From positions 5,580,001 to 5,644,000 of the forward strand of contig JAEILZ010000001.1 of the NCBI GenBank assembly GCA_018873225.1: DNA of 64,000 nucleotides, written 5' to 3'. Below the pieces are notes generated by a model that was not told where the DNA came from, made no database searches, and saw only the letters and a list, made by a program, of their open reading frames with translations. This document shows positions 22,930-33,382 of this stretch, in pieces. Both the position numbers and the translations under genes were made by a program. This DNA is from [Phialemoniopsis] sp. UDSM-2020. Its lineage: Eukaryota; Ascomycota; Sordariomycetes; Thyridiales; Thyridiaceae. Position 1 is the first letter of the stretch. Each line of letters opens with the position of its first letter.

Positions 22930-23399
22930 TGTAGTCTTTCCCCCCGGCCTAAAGTCCTTCTTGATTTAAAAAGGGAGATGGTGGCAATTGAATGGATAGA
23001 TGAAAAATAAGAAGACATTTACCAAGCAGTAAGGACATTTTAATCTACTTAAGTAAGTAAGAACGGGGACTGACTGGCTGTTCGAATCCAAAGTCACTTC
23101 AACTCCTTCCGAGGAGGGCAGAAGATCAATGGCTTACGTAAGTTGGCTCAAGCAAACTTAGCAGGGGCGGGCGCGCGCCGTAGGTGGTGTGGGAGTAGGC
23201 AGTGAGTGACTAGCTTTTTTTCCAACCTCGCGACCCTGAGGCGTAGAGAATTTCAGACACCCATCAGCACACACCTTCGACAATCCTCCAGTTCTGCTCG
23301 CATCCGATCGCTGTCTCCATCATCATCATCATCATCATCAGTACGGCCGCTTCACACATGAGAGCCTGAATATTGATGTAGCCGAATCACGCCGCAATC
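22930..23399. other. Intergenic between OGG1 and SF3B1
   Basis: 470 bp holding the OGG1 3' region and the SF3B1 promoter and leader. It contains a CAT trinucleotide repeat at 23318-23340. A GTTCGAATCC string near 23080 is not part of a tRNA. Confidence 0.55.
23318..23340. repeat. CAT trinucleotide microsatellite
   Basis: Seven complete CAT units plus two bases, about 60 bp upstream of the SF3B1 start codon, probably in the 5' leader. Confidence 0.9.
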
Positions 23400-26300
23400 A
23401 TGTCGGACGCCGATTTCGAGCAGATCAAGAAGCTGCAGCAGGAGCGCAATGCCGCTGCAGCTGCCAAGAAGGGTTCGCGAACCTTTGATCCCGGCAACCA
23501 GCGCGCCGACTCGTCCACCAAGGCCAAGTTGAACGAGGCCTACGATACCGACTTGTACGACCGCGAAGCCGGCGACAGGTTTACCGGTTACCACACCTCG
23601 CTCCCAATGGTCCAGGGCGAAGGCGACGATGATGACGACATGGACGAGGGCACTGACGCCTCACGCCGGCTGGTCGGCCAGTACACCGCCACGCGCGCTC
23701 AGATTGACGAGTTTGCGCGTGGGGACGGTGTCGAGGAGGACGACATACTTGCTGGGCGTGGAGAGCGCAGCAACAGGATCACCGACAGAGAGACCGACTA
23801 CCAGAAGAGGCGTTTCGATCGCGTCCTGACCCCGACGCGGGCAGACGCCTTTGCCGAGAACCGCCAGGCGGGCACTGCCGACGGAGAGAGCTACAAGGAT
23901 ATCATGGACCGACGAGAGCTCGAGCGCGAGGAGGAGAGGGTGCAGCGAGCCATCGAGGCCAAGCGCAGCGAGCAGGTCGCCGACGGCAACTCTGTCGAGT
24001 ACGAGGCGACTCTCAAGGACGGGGACAAGGAGAACGGCGAGGCTGGTCCAACAGAAGCCGTCTCGGCAGGGCGGAAGCGCAAGAAGAGATGGGACGTGGC
24101 CGCCACAGACGTCAAGGAGGAGACGCCACAGCCCGACGAGGCACGAAAGCGGTCTCGGTGGGATCAGGCCCCCGCGCCGCCCGGCAGCGGAGCCGGCGAG
24201 GAGGCCCCGAAGAAGCGCTCACGCTGGGACCAGGCGCCCGTGGCCGCCACGCCTGTGGGCAACCAGGGCCTCGCAACGCCCATGCACCCTTCACAGATGG
24301 CACCAAACGCCATGGCTCCGGCCTTTGGCAATGACCTTCACGCTCGCAACATGCCGCTCAGCGACGAGGAGCTGGATCTCATGCTGCCCGGTCCTGATGA
24401 CGGCTACAAAGTGCTCGACCCGCCTCCCGGGTACGAGCCTGTGCGCGCTCCTGCGCACAAGGCGATGCAGACGCCGGCTCCCGCCACCGGCTTCACGATG
24501 CAGGATCCGAACAGCTCCCGCGTGACCGGCCAACAGATGCCCAAGGAGATTCCTGGCATTGGCGACCTGCAATTCTTCAAGCCCGAGGACATGGCTTACT
24601 TTGGCAAACTCACAGACGGCAGCACCGAGGATAGCCTGAGCGTGGAGGAACTCAAGGAAAGGAAGATTATGCGGCTGTTACTCAAGGTCAAGAATGGGAC
24701 GCCCCCCATGCGCAAGACGGCGCTCCGGCAGCTCACCGACAATGCCCGCAATTTTGGCGCCGGCCCTCTGTTCAACCAGATCCTGCCGCTGCTGATGGAG
24801 AAGACGCTGGAGGACCAAGAGCGTCATCTCCTCGTCAAGGTCATCGACCGCATCCTGTACAAGCTTGATGATATGGTCCGGCCGTACGTGCACAAGATCT
24901 TGGTCGTCATCGAACCCCTCCTCATCGACCAGGATTATTACGCGCGGGTTGAAGGCCGGGAGATCATCTCCAATCTCAGCAAAGCCGCTGGGCTGGCAAC
25001 CATGATCAGTACCATGCGGCCAGATATTGACCACGTCGACGAATATGTCCGCAACACCACGGCCAGAGCCTTTGCCGTCGTCGCTTCAGCCCTCGGCATC
25101 CCCGCGCTCCTCCCCTTCCTGCAGGCCGTGTGCCGGAGCAAGAAGTCGTGGCAGGCGCGCCACACCGGTGTCAAGATTGTGCAGCAGATTCCTATCCTGA
25201 TGGGCTGCGCGGTCTTGCCTCACCTCAAGCGTCTCGTGGACTGTATTGGCCCCAATCTGAACGACGAGCAGACCAAGGTGCGGACAGTCACATCCCTGGC
25301 GATCGCCGCCCTCGCCGAAGCCGCCAACCCCTACGGCATCGAGAGCTTCGACGACATCCTCAATCCCCTCTGGACCGGGGCGCGCAAACAGAGAGGCAAA
25401 GGTCTGGCCGGCTTCCTCAAGGCCGTCGGCTTCATCATTCCGCTGATGGACGAGGAGTACGCCAATTACTACACGAGCCAGATCATGGAGATCCTGCTCA
25501 GAGAGTTCTCGTCGCCCGACGAGGAGATGAAGAAAGTTGTGCTCAAGGTCGTCTCCCAGTGCGCTGGAACGGAGGGTGTCACAGCGGGCTATCTCAAGGA
25601 GCATGTCCTGGACGAGTTCTTCAAGTGCTTCTGGGTCAGGCGGATGGCCTTGGACAAGCGTAACTACCGGCAGGTGGTCGAAACGACGGTCGATATTGGC
25701 CAAAAAGTTGGCGTCGGAGAGATTCTCGAGAGAATCGTGGCCAACCTCAAGGATGAAAGCGAGGCCTACCGCAAGATGACGGTCGAGACGGTGGAGAAGG
25801 TGGTCGCATCGCTGGGCGCTGCCGACATTGACCAGCGGCTGGAGGAGCGGCTCATCGACGGCATCCTATATGCATTCCAAGAGCAGAGTGTCGAGGATGT
25901 CATCCTACTCAACGGCTTCGGCTCGGTCGTCAATGCGCTAGGCACCAGATGCAAGAGCTATGTGCCACAGATTGTCAGCACGGTCCTGTGGCGGCTCAAC
26001 AACAAGTCGGCGACGGTCCGGCAACAGGCGGCCGACCTCATTTCGCGTATCGCCATGGTCATGCAGCAGTGCGGCGAGGACGCGCTCATGGGCAAGCTGG
26101 GCGTTGTGCTCTACGAGTACCTCGGCGAGGAGTACCCCGAGGTGCTCGGCTCCATCCTCGGAGCGCTGCGGTCCATCGTGACCGTAGTAGGCATCAGCCA
26201 GATGCAGCCGCCCATCAAGGACCTGTTACCGCGCCTGACGCCCATTCTCCGCAACAGGCACGAGAAGGTGCAGGAGAACACGATCGACCTGGTCGGCCGC

Positions 26301-27083
26301 ATCGCCGACCGCGGGCCCGAGAGCGTCAACGCGCGCGAGTGGATGCGCATCTGCTTCGAGCTGCTCGACATGCTCAAGGCGCACAAGAAAGGCATCCGCC
26401 GCGCCGCTAACAACACGTTTGGCTTCATTGCCAAGGCCATCGGTCCCCAGGACGTGCTGGCGACGCTGCTCAACAACCTGAGGGTGCAGGAGCGGCAGTC
26501 GCGTGTCAACACAGCTGTCGCGATCGGCATCGTCGCCGAGACGTGCGCGCCCTTCACCGTGCTGCCGGCGCTGATGAACGAGTACCGTGTGCCCGAGCTC
26601 AACGTCCAGAACGGCGTGCTCAAATCGTTGTCGTTCCTGTTCGAGTACATTGGCGAGATGGCCAAGGACTACGTCTACGCGGTCACGCCGCTCCTGGAGG
26701 ACGCGTTGATCGACCGCGACCAGGTGCACCGGCAGACGGCAGCGTCAGTCGTCAAGCATATCGCGCTTGGCGTCGTGGGTCTAGGCTGTGAGGACGCCAT
26801 GGTGCACCTGCTCAACCTGCTGTACCCGAACCTGTTCGAGACCAGCCCGCACGTCATCGACCGGATCGTCGAGGCCATCGAGGCGGTACGCATGGCTGTC
26901 GGTCCGGGGTTGGTGATGAACTATGTCTGGGCCGGCCTCTTCCATCCCGCACGCAAGGTGCGCACGCCGTACTGGAGGCTCTACAACGATGCCTACGTCC
27001 AGGCGGCAGACGCCATGGTGCCTTACTATCCAAATCTGGAGGAGGATGTCATCGACCGGGGAGAGCTAGGCATCGTTCTATAG
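23400..27083 (+). CDS. HSH155: U2 snRNP splicing factor SF3B1 (Hsh155)
   Basis: One uninterrupted frame of 1227 residues, starting [13 protein letters not shown] in good context (CAATCATGTC). The N-terminal 330 residues are disordered and contain Trp-based ligand motifs (KKRWDVAA near residue 230 and two SRWDQAP copies) of the kind that bind UHM domains such as that of U2AF65. Residues from about 390 ([13 protein letters not shown]) to the end are the HEAT-repeat superhelix; the segment [26 protein letters not shown] corresponds to the strongly conserved repeats around the human hotspot for splicing mutations. The end, [14 protein letters not shown], is typical. SF3B1 clamps the branch-point/U2 duplex in the spliceosome. 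The lack of any intron in 3.7 kb contrasts with the five introns of U2AF65 nearby. Confidence 0.97.
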   Translation: MSDADFEQIKKLQQERNAAAAAKKGSRTFDPGNQRADSSTKAKLNEAYDTDLYDREAGDRFTGYHTSLPMVQGEGDDDDDMDEGTDASRRLVGQYTATRAQIDEFARGDGVEEDDILAGRGERSNRITDRETDYQKRRFDRVLTPTRADAFAENRQAGTADGESYKDIMDRRELEREEERVQRAIEAKRSEQVADGNSVEYEATLKDGDKENGEAGPTEAVSAGRKRKKRWDVAATDVKEETPQPDEARKRSRWDQAPAPPGSGAGEEAPKKRSRWDQAPVAATPVGNQGLATPMHPSQMAPNAMAPAFGNDLHARNMPLSDEELDLMLPGPDDGYKVLDPPPGYEPVRAPAHKAMQTPAPATGFTMQDPNSSRVTGQQMPKEIPGIGDLQFFKPEDMAYFGKLTDGSTEDSLSVEELKERKIMRLLLKVKNGTPPMRKTALRQLTDNARNFGAGPLFNQILPLLMEKTLEDQERHLLVKVIDRILYKLDDMVRPYVHKILVVIEPLLIDQDYYARVEGREIISNLSKAAGLATMISTMRPDIDHVDEYVRNTTARAFAVVASALGIPALLPFLQAVCRSKKSWQARHTGVKIVQQIPILMGCAVLPHLKRLVDCIGPNLNDEQTKVRTVTSLAIAALAEAANPYGIESFDDILNPLWTGARKQRGKGLAGFLKAVGFIIPLMDEEYANYYTSQIMEILLREFSSPDEEMKKVVLKVVSQCAGTEGVTAGYLKEHVLDEFFKCFWVRRMALDKRNYRQVVETTVDIGQKVGVGEILERIVANLKDESEAYRKMTVETVEKVVASLGAADIDQRLEERLIDGILYAFQEQSVEDVILLNGFGSVVNALGTRCKSYVPQIVSTVLWRLNNKSATVRQQAADLISRIAMVMQQCGEDALMGKLGVVLYEYLGEEYPEVLGSILGALRSIVTVVGISQMQPPIKDLLPRLTPILRNRHEKVQENTIDLVGRIADRGPESVNAREWMRICFELLDMLKAHKKGIRRAANNTFGFIAKAIGPQDVLATLLNNLRVQERQSRVNTAVAIGIVAETCAPFTVLPALMNEYRVPELNVQNGVLKSLSFLFEYIGEMAKDYVYAVTPLLEDALIDRDQVHRQTAASVVKHIALGVVGLGCEDAMVHLLNLLYPNLFETSPHVIDRIVEAIEAVRMAVGPGLVMNYVWAGLFHPARKVRTPYWRLYNDAYVQAADAMVPYYPNLEEDVIDRGELGIVL

Positions 27084-27748
27084 GGCGACGACAGGGTCAT
27101 TTTCCAAACGAAGGCGTAATCGATAGATATAAGTGTATTTCTTCTGCACCGTGCCAAGAGGGGCGGCGGCGACGGGGTGAGGAGGACCGGGTCGTGCCTC
27201 AAACCCCTGGACAGGCATGTAATTGTATTAAAGCATCACAGGAGTATAATGAGGATCGAGAATAAAAAAAAAAAGTCTGGGAATTACGAGGCTTTGGCAT
27301 ATTCAACTGCTGCTTATGACTGCTATGAGTCCTGGTGGTTGTTGCTTCACCTGTGATTCGCATCCATCATTAGTGTGGCTCGATGCTCAGACGGTACACT
27401 AGAATAAGCGCGATGCAAGTCCCCCGCCTTCGACAGGGGCGCTCACGCCCACTATGTCCCCACATCCTGCAGTAAACTTTGGAAGGCAGCCACTAAGGGC
27501 ATCTACAAAACCAACTAAAGTCATTGGAAACTTCGCAGCAATCCATCATTGATCATCGTCATCACATCAAATTGATCCAGCTCCTCCAGCAACCACCCAA
27601 GAATCCATCGCTCAACGCTCCAAAGCCTCGAACACCGAAACTTTCAAAGCACTTGATACAGTAGCTCTAATCGCTCTGCACTCTTCACACCATTCACCAC
27701 GTACCTTTCACGTCGTCAGAGCACTCACGAGATTCCAACAACACCACC
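27084..27748. other. Intergenic between SF3B1 and deaminase gene
   Basis: 665 bp with the SF3B1 3' region (A run near 27265) and the upstream region of the deaminase-like gene, whose leader is CA-rich. No gene seen. Confidence 0.5.
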
Positions 27749-29103
27749 ATGAAGTCTAGTGCCAAGTCCCAGCAGTATCTGGCCCTCTGTATTGAGCAGG
27801 CCGCCCTCTCCCCGCTGCGCTTCCGTCACGGTTGCGTCGTCGTCAAGGGCGGCAAAGTCATCGGCCGTGGCCACAACTCGCACGCCGCGACCCGCTCCCA
27901 CGCCCGCGACGACGCCCCGCTCAGCACCCACGCCGAGATGATGGCTGTCGATTCAGCCCTGTCCGCCAGTGGACTGTCGTCTATTAAACGCGCCTCCGAC
28001 CTGCCGGCCGATTCTAAATCCAAACGTAGGCGCCGCGCCGACGCAGTCCAGGACTACGTTGAGCGCGTGTGCCGTGCCGCCGTCCTGGGGCAGGGCGTTC
28101 AACAACAGGCGGACGACGATGAGGAGAGGGAGGAGGATGAGTTCCGGGAGCAACACCAACGACAACAACAGCAACAACGGCAGCGACAAAGAGGAACCAC
28201 CGGCCTGGCTCAGGTACACGAGTGGCGTTTTGAAGCCGTTGCACCTGGATGCGACGACTCGGAACCAGAAAGTGAATCGGAACGAGAAGAAGAAGAAGAA
28301 TTCGAAGAGGAATAAGGGACCAAAGAGTGCCAAGACACATGCAGCAACTCCCAAGCTATCACCTACGGCTGCTACGGCGGCTGGCACTCGTAGCGGCCAC
28401 GCCGTTCTGGCGATAACAGAGAATTCTCGTCGCGACAAGGTGTGTCCATTACTCTTTCGATAGTCGTGCTTGTGACAAAGAGCTAACCTCTAAGCGGTAG
28501 GACAAAGCCACGGATCGAATCCAGGAGCTGCCGCGCACAAGCTACAAGCTCGTGCCAAAAGCGCAGCAGCGATCGACCCACCATGTCAGGGATCGCAAGA
28601 AGCATCCTCGGCTCGTTGGTGCGGACCTCTACGTTACCCGCCTTGGGCGCACCGCTGTCTGCTGCAGTTCGGGCTCGTCACAGTCTACTACCGCCCTGCT
28701 TGACGATCTGCCTCGAATGCCACCCTCGCCTACGCTCTCGGCAGTCTCGTCGGCCTCGACAGGATGCCTACACGACGAGCTCGTTTTAAAAGATAGCCCT
28801 TGCAAGCCGTCCGAGATTGTGGGACCCGACGCAGATACGCTCTACCCTGTGGCAGAGTCGCGACCGTGCTACCGCTGTCTGTCGTATATGCACGCCGCTG
28901 GTATCAAGCGCGTCTTCTGGACCAATAGCCTCGCGGGCTGGGAGGGCGCCAAGGTTCGCGACCTGATAGACTCGCTCGACGGCCTCGGCTCGACGGCGCC
29001 ACCGGGGGCTGAGGGCCTGGAGGCAGGCGGCGCTGCTTATCGTAGTAGGGTCTTTGTCACCAAGCACGAGGTCCTGAGATTGGTCCGGCTGGATAGCGGA
29101 TGA
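27749..29103 (+). CDS. Cytidine/deoxycytidylate deaminase-family protein with large insertion
   Basis: Best model: exons 27749-28271, 28345-28439, 28501-29103 (406 residues). The last intron (61 bp, branch CTAAC, acceptor GTAG) is well supported. A frame change between 28200 and 28345 demands another intron; 28272-28344 (GTGAAT...TGCAG) keeps the VHEWRFEA segment, while 28214-28268 (GTACAC...CCAG) also fits phase. The deaminase zinc site is complete: His61-Ala-Glu63 (STHAEMMAVD) and PCYRC (cysteines at about 329 and 332, followed by MHAAGIKRVFW). Normally these motifs are about 30 residues apart; here about 265 residues, rich in Gln, Glu, Arg and Lys, separate them. Hydrolytic deamination of a cytosine- or adenine-type base is expected, but the substrate is unknown. 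Confidence 0.8.
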
Positions 29104-29684
29104 TTGATAACATTTGGCCATTGCTAGACTTATTCTCGTCTTCCCCTTTGGGGTTCCTTTCTTCTTCCCTACAGAGTAGCTAGCCAAAATAACCAGTTTC
29201 TGTGTTCGCTCTCGCGCGATTGAAAGTCTTGTGGGCTCGGGTCCTTGCCATCCCAGTCTCGACAAGTTCAAATCTACCGCAGCTGCCGCCCCGACCAGTG
29301 GCAATGGCGGCAAAGGAGACGCCGGTGACACTGGTGTTTGTGCGGAACATGTCCAAGACATGCCTCAAGTGCTAGCGGTAGTGGGTTGTCCCCGATCCCG
29401 TCGGGGAGGAAGTCCTTCGTCCGTCGAAGGTCGTGCCAGGCCTTGTCCATGCATTGACTAGGTGTTGTTGCTGTATTCACGTTCATTGACCCTTCACAGA
29501 ACGATCTCGAGATCTTGATGAGTACGTATCTGTCGTGAATCTATAACAGATCCTTCCGCCGCTGCGGCACAGTCGTGCTTTGCAAGTCTTGATCACTGCC
29601 GACACACTGGCTCCATGATCCTCGTTCGCCACGGCCCGTCTGCTCTGCTGTTGTCTTAGCGGGGACGCGTATGTGCATGCACAT
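29104..29684. other. Intergenic, convergent gene ends
   Basis: Space between the 3' ends of the deaminase gene and the second Zn2Cys6 gene. It contains a perfect 7-bp inverted repeat with a 5-base loop at 29389-29407 (TCCCCGA / TCGGGGA), which could be a weak hairpin; no other feature. Confidence 0.5.
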
Positions 29685-31083
29685 TCACTCAAAGGCTTGT
29701 TCCGACGCGACGGTAAGGGTCATGCGAGGCCAGAGCAGCAAGTTCAGCAACTTGGGCTGCTTGGCCCACGCTCGTTCGAGGTAGATGCATATCGCCAGCC
29801 CTTCGGTCCAAGAGTGCTTCCACAACCACCATATGCGCCGACTGCAGAGTTTTGCGTACCAATACAAGAGGATCAGCAGCGCTTTCTCGTCCTTTTTGTA
29901 CAGTAAATTCCTGAATCGGTCTTCTAACCCCCAGACCATGGCGGTCTGAGTCAAATGAAGCTTGCCGTCAATCTCCTGGCCGAACAGGTCGGCAAGACTG
30001 GCCAGGCCGCAGTGGTAAGGGCTATCCGAGGGTGTGCCGTCGGTTTCAAAGACCTCGCAGAGCCCTCGGGGCAAGGCCTCGGGGTCAAAGGGCTGCGTGA
30101 TGAGGCGGTGCTGTCGCGCTACGATACCCTGTATCTCGACGTTACAGTCACGAAGGGGCCCATCCTCATGCGGGATCGACGAGTCGGCCATCTCGAACAC
30201 TAGCATCTTGCCAGAGCACATCTTGAGCCACATGAGATCCATCACCGACGGTGGCCGGAGAGGCCAAGCCTCGTAAGGGGTCTCGGCATCGGCCGAGGCT
30301 ACCGAGCCCAGGCTTACTAGGGAAGCCGCCAGATGGACGGCAGTGGTTTCGGAAGCGACCAAAGGCGTGCTCAATTTGTCGTGCAAGAGCTTCAGCGCTG
30401 TGTTCCAGTGATAGATATCCCGAAAGTTTCTGGCAGTAGGCGTGCTACTGGCCAGGATGTCATGACAGCGGGCGTAGGCCAGGACGGCATGCATAAGAAT
30501 CGAATTCTGGTGGTCCCCCATTAGTAACAAAGATGACAGCACGCCAGCCACTTGTTGCTCACCGAAAAAGCAAGAGGCAGGACATTGTCGGCATATTGTT
30601 GGCCGGTGCGTTGGGAGCCGATGGTCCTGACGACGCGGAGCTGAAACTTCTCGATCAGCTCGACATCGGCCGGGGCCAACTGGAAGACATCGGCAGGCCG
30701 GTTCGAGGCGATGATGGGCAGTGGAGCGGCCGGCGACCTTGGAGGAGGCGGGGAGGATCTGACAGAGAAACAGGTACCCGAGTACAGGGCCTCGGCGGTG
30801 ACCTTGGCCCCGTAGACACAGGGAAGTCCAAGTAACCTGCACGCCGTGCACTGCCCTCTGGCCTCGTCGCACTTTTTACCGCATCAGTCAGTGGGAGCCC
30901 GTTCTCATTGGTCACCGCTGATGCGTGTTACCTGACATGACCGGAGAGGGATTGACACATTACCTTGACGCTCCTCAGTTTACAGTTAGCGCAGCCCAGC
31001 CGTGATTTCTTATGGGCTCTGCGTTTCCTCGGGGCCGCCGCCGAGCCGCCGATCTGGGGGCCCTTGTGGTTCCTTGATGCCAT
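29685..31083 (-). CDS. Zn2Cys6 transcription factor
   Basis: Three exons on the minus strand: 31083-30964, 30871-30563, 30506-29685; introns of 92 and 56 bp; 416 residues. The ATG at 31083 begins a Gly/Ala/basic leader. Intron 1 interrupts the zinc cluster between the third and fourth codon blocks, joining LGCANCKLRSVK to CDEARGQCTACRLLGLPC and completing C-X2-C-X6-C-X6-C-X2-C-X6-C (residues 31-58). Its acceptor is an unusual AAAAG. Intron 2 (GTGAGC, branch CTAAT, acceptor CCAG) joins LPLAF to SNSILMHAVLAYA, the typical start of the fungal transcription-factor domain 2. It should be a nuclear DNA-binding regulator; target unknown. Head-to-head with the PARG-like gene 0.9 kb away. Confidence 0.9.
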
Positions 31084-32018
31084 GATGTTGGGTACCTGCT
31101 GCTGGTTATGGTACTGGATACTATTATGACTGTTGACACCGGCACGGCACATGGCAGCGTTGGCAGAGTCTGATCCACGCCCCGGCCCCCATCAGCCATC
31201 CAACGGGGAAACGTCAGGGGATGCCGGGAGAGGTGGAGCCGTGGAGACGGAGTGGCCACTCAATTTTATCCCACACTAAGCCTCTCTCGTATTCGACATT
31301 GTACCTACTTGTAATGCCAAGCAAGACACACAATAGTCCACCATCCACCCGAGACATACTGCCAGTCAAAAGCCTCTCTGACAAGGCTGCTCAGCCTGAC
31401 CTACATAAGAGACGTAAATAATTATAGGCATAGGATAGGGTTGAGCAAATCAATTGATCGTGGTGTTACCGGAGCTGCCGGACCCACATGGAACGCATGC
31501 GGCTGGCCCGGCCCCGAATCACCGGCACCGACCACAATACCCCGTTCCGGCCACCGGCCACCGGCCACCGGGCACGGCAAGTGATGTGTATGTGGATGTG
31601 GATGACTGTACAAACTAGTCATGCATTATATGTAGTTCCTGTAGGGTTTGGTCTGAGGAGATAGTGGCGATGACTACGATATGCTTGCTTGCACTGGAAG
31701 GCAACCCCAGCGCGCGCCTCGCTTTGGGTATGACGGTGTCGAGGAATGAGCAAATTCCTCCGAAGTTCCGCTTCAAGAATTCCCCCCTCTCCTGGTTGGG
31801 TGCAGCAGAGTGATCATTGATTCCCTCCCTCATCAGATCCCCAGGCCGGGGCTGCGCCTGCTTCGACCACAGTGCGGAGACTGTGTATGCGAATGCTTAT
31901 CGATAACCCGAATTATTATACTTACGTCAAATATCGCAACCCTTTTGAGGCCGTCAAGGTTCACATCCCTTCCCCCTCCACCATTACCAACTGTCCAGGA
32001 ATCACACAAGATTCAAAC
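31084..32018. promoter_or_regulatory. Divergent upstream region, TF gene and PARG-like gene
   Basis: Between two divergent start codons. It includes a 7-bp tandem repeat (CCGGCCA, three copies, 31547-31567). The PARG-like reading frame is open back to 31872, so the right end may be 5' leader or an alternative N-terminus. Confidence 0.5.
31547..31567. repeat. CCGGCCA tandem repeat
   Basis: Three perfect 7-bp copies in the divergent upstream region, followed by a degenerate copy. Confidence 0.85.
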
Positions 32019-33161
32019 ATGGGCCGGACTGAGGCCTCCTTGGGTCGTGCCCCGGCTGCATTCCGGAAAGATGCCAGGGCGAAGAAGGCAAAGGCCACTT
32101 TGAACCAACTCGTGCCGTCACTGCTGTCCGCCCATCCACGAGCTCGACGTGGAATCGACGCCACGACGCTCCTCACGGAACCTCCGAAAGAAGGAGCTCC
32201 AGCACAGGGTGCAGGCCCTCGTATCGTCTTGCAGGTAGCCGACACACTGGCGGCGGCCAAGCGGCTGCGCGATCGAGCCCTAGCTGCTCACGAGTCTCCT
32301 CGAGTCGCTATACTCAATATGGCGTCGCCGCTGTCTCCAGGGGGTGGGTTTCTCAACGGAGCCAGCAGCCAAGAGGAGTCTCTATGCATGCGGACTACCC
32401 TTCTTCCCTCGCTCCGAGACGAGTACTATCGTCTCCCGGAGCTGGGCACGGTCTACACCCCGGACGTCCTTGTCTTTAGGGATGAACCCGACGAGGACGA
32501 GGTCTTGCCAAAAAGCGATCGATGGCATGTGGACTGCCTGACGGCAGCCATGCTGCGAAATCCCGAAACGGAGCGTGACGAGAACGGAAGGGGGAGATAT
32601 GTCCACCAAAAGGATCGCGACCTAGCTCTGCAGAAAATGAGAATGGTTCTTCGCATTTGTCAGATGAAGGGTAACAAGACCATTGTGTTAGGCGCGTGGG
32701 GTTGCGGCGCATATGGGAACCCCGTCGGGGAGATCGCTGCAGCTTGGCATAAAGTTCTGCTGCCTAAAGTGGACGCAAAAGAGAGGGCAAAAGGCAAGAG
32801 GGAAACATGGGCGGGCCTAGATAGGGTTGTCTTTGCCATCAAGGATCCAGGGATGGCCGAGGCCTTTGAAGCGGCCTTCGGTGAAGGGCTGGAGCACGAA
32901 GAAGAGTCCGTGAGCAGTGATGACGATGCAGACGAGGAGACGACCGGTCATAAAGATCTGGATCCAAGGGAGCTCCAGAACACGATCAAGGAGTTGGAGT
33001 CACGTATCGAAGCAGCGCCGAGTGCTCAACTCAAGGATGCTCTTAACTCAATTCGCCTGCGCCTACAATCCCAGTTGCTAGGTATCGGAACGGGGGCTGC
33101 CGTTGAAGACGATACTACGAGTCAAGGCAGCGATGAGGACTTCCATGAGACAGTGAGATAA
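32019..33161 (+). CDS. Bacterial-type PARG macrodomain protein (TIGR02452-like)
   Basis: Intronless, 380 residues from the ATG at 32019 (context CAAACATGG). The frame is open to an ATG at 31872, but those 49 residues look unstructured, so the downstream start is preferred. The poly(ADP-ribose) glycohydrolase signature GGG-X7-QEE is present: Gly108-110, then FLNGASS, then Gln118-Glu119-Glu120. The macrodomain glycine-rich loop LGAWGCGAYGNP follows about 125 residues later. In microbial PARGs the second Glu of QEE cleaves ribose-ribose bonds of poly(ADP-ribose). The C-terminal 90 residues are acidic (SSDDDADEETT) and then a coiled-coil-like helix (ELQNTIKELESRIEAAP), an addition I do not expect in bacterial members. 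Function as an ADP-ribose-removing enzyme is inferred from the motif; no PARP gene lies in this window. Confidence 0.9.
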   Translation: MGRTEASLGRAPAAFRKDARAKKAKATLNQLVPSLLSAHPRARRGIDATTLLTEPPKEGAPAQGAGPRIVLQVADTLAAAKRLRDRALAAHESPRVAILNMASPLSPGGGFLNGASSQEESLCMRTTLLPSLRDEYYRLPELGTVYTPDVLVFRDEPDEDEVLPKSDRWHVDCLTAAMLRNPETERDENGRGRYVHQKDRDLALQKMRMVLRICQMKGNKTIVLGAWGCGAYGNPVGEIAAAWHKVLLPKVDAKERAKGKRETWAGLDRVVFAIKDPGMAEAFEAAFGEGLEHEEESVSSDDDADEETTGHKDLDPRELQNTIKELESRIEAAPSAQLKDALNSIRLRLQSQLLGIGTGAAVEDDTTSQGSDEDFHETVR

Positions 33162-33382
33162 TAAACAAGTGTGTGAATTTTACTTTTCCCCAACGATCTT
33201 CTAGACATACAACTTGAGATCCTTGAACGTACATCACTCCTTTTTCGACACCAAATTGACCTCTTTGTTTCGACGAAACAGGCCCAGAGCTCCAAACCTC
33301 TCGTACCCTACCAGCATCCGTGGAGCTGGTTCTATGCCACGCCTCAGCCAGATGGCTGTGGGGTGGTCAATACCCGCTCCGC

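Noticed and set aside
23078..23092. tRNA T-loop-like GTTCGAATCC
   Set aside because: Flanking bases do not pair and no A box or anticodon arm is present upstream.
25086..25703. 205-codon minus-strand frame
   Set aside because: Antisense to SF3B1 HEAT repeats.
31872..32018. N-terminal extension of the PARG-like protein
   Set aside because: The 49 extra residues show no order or similarity, and the ATG at 32019 has a better context; kept only as an alternative.
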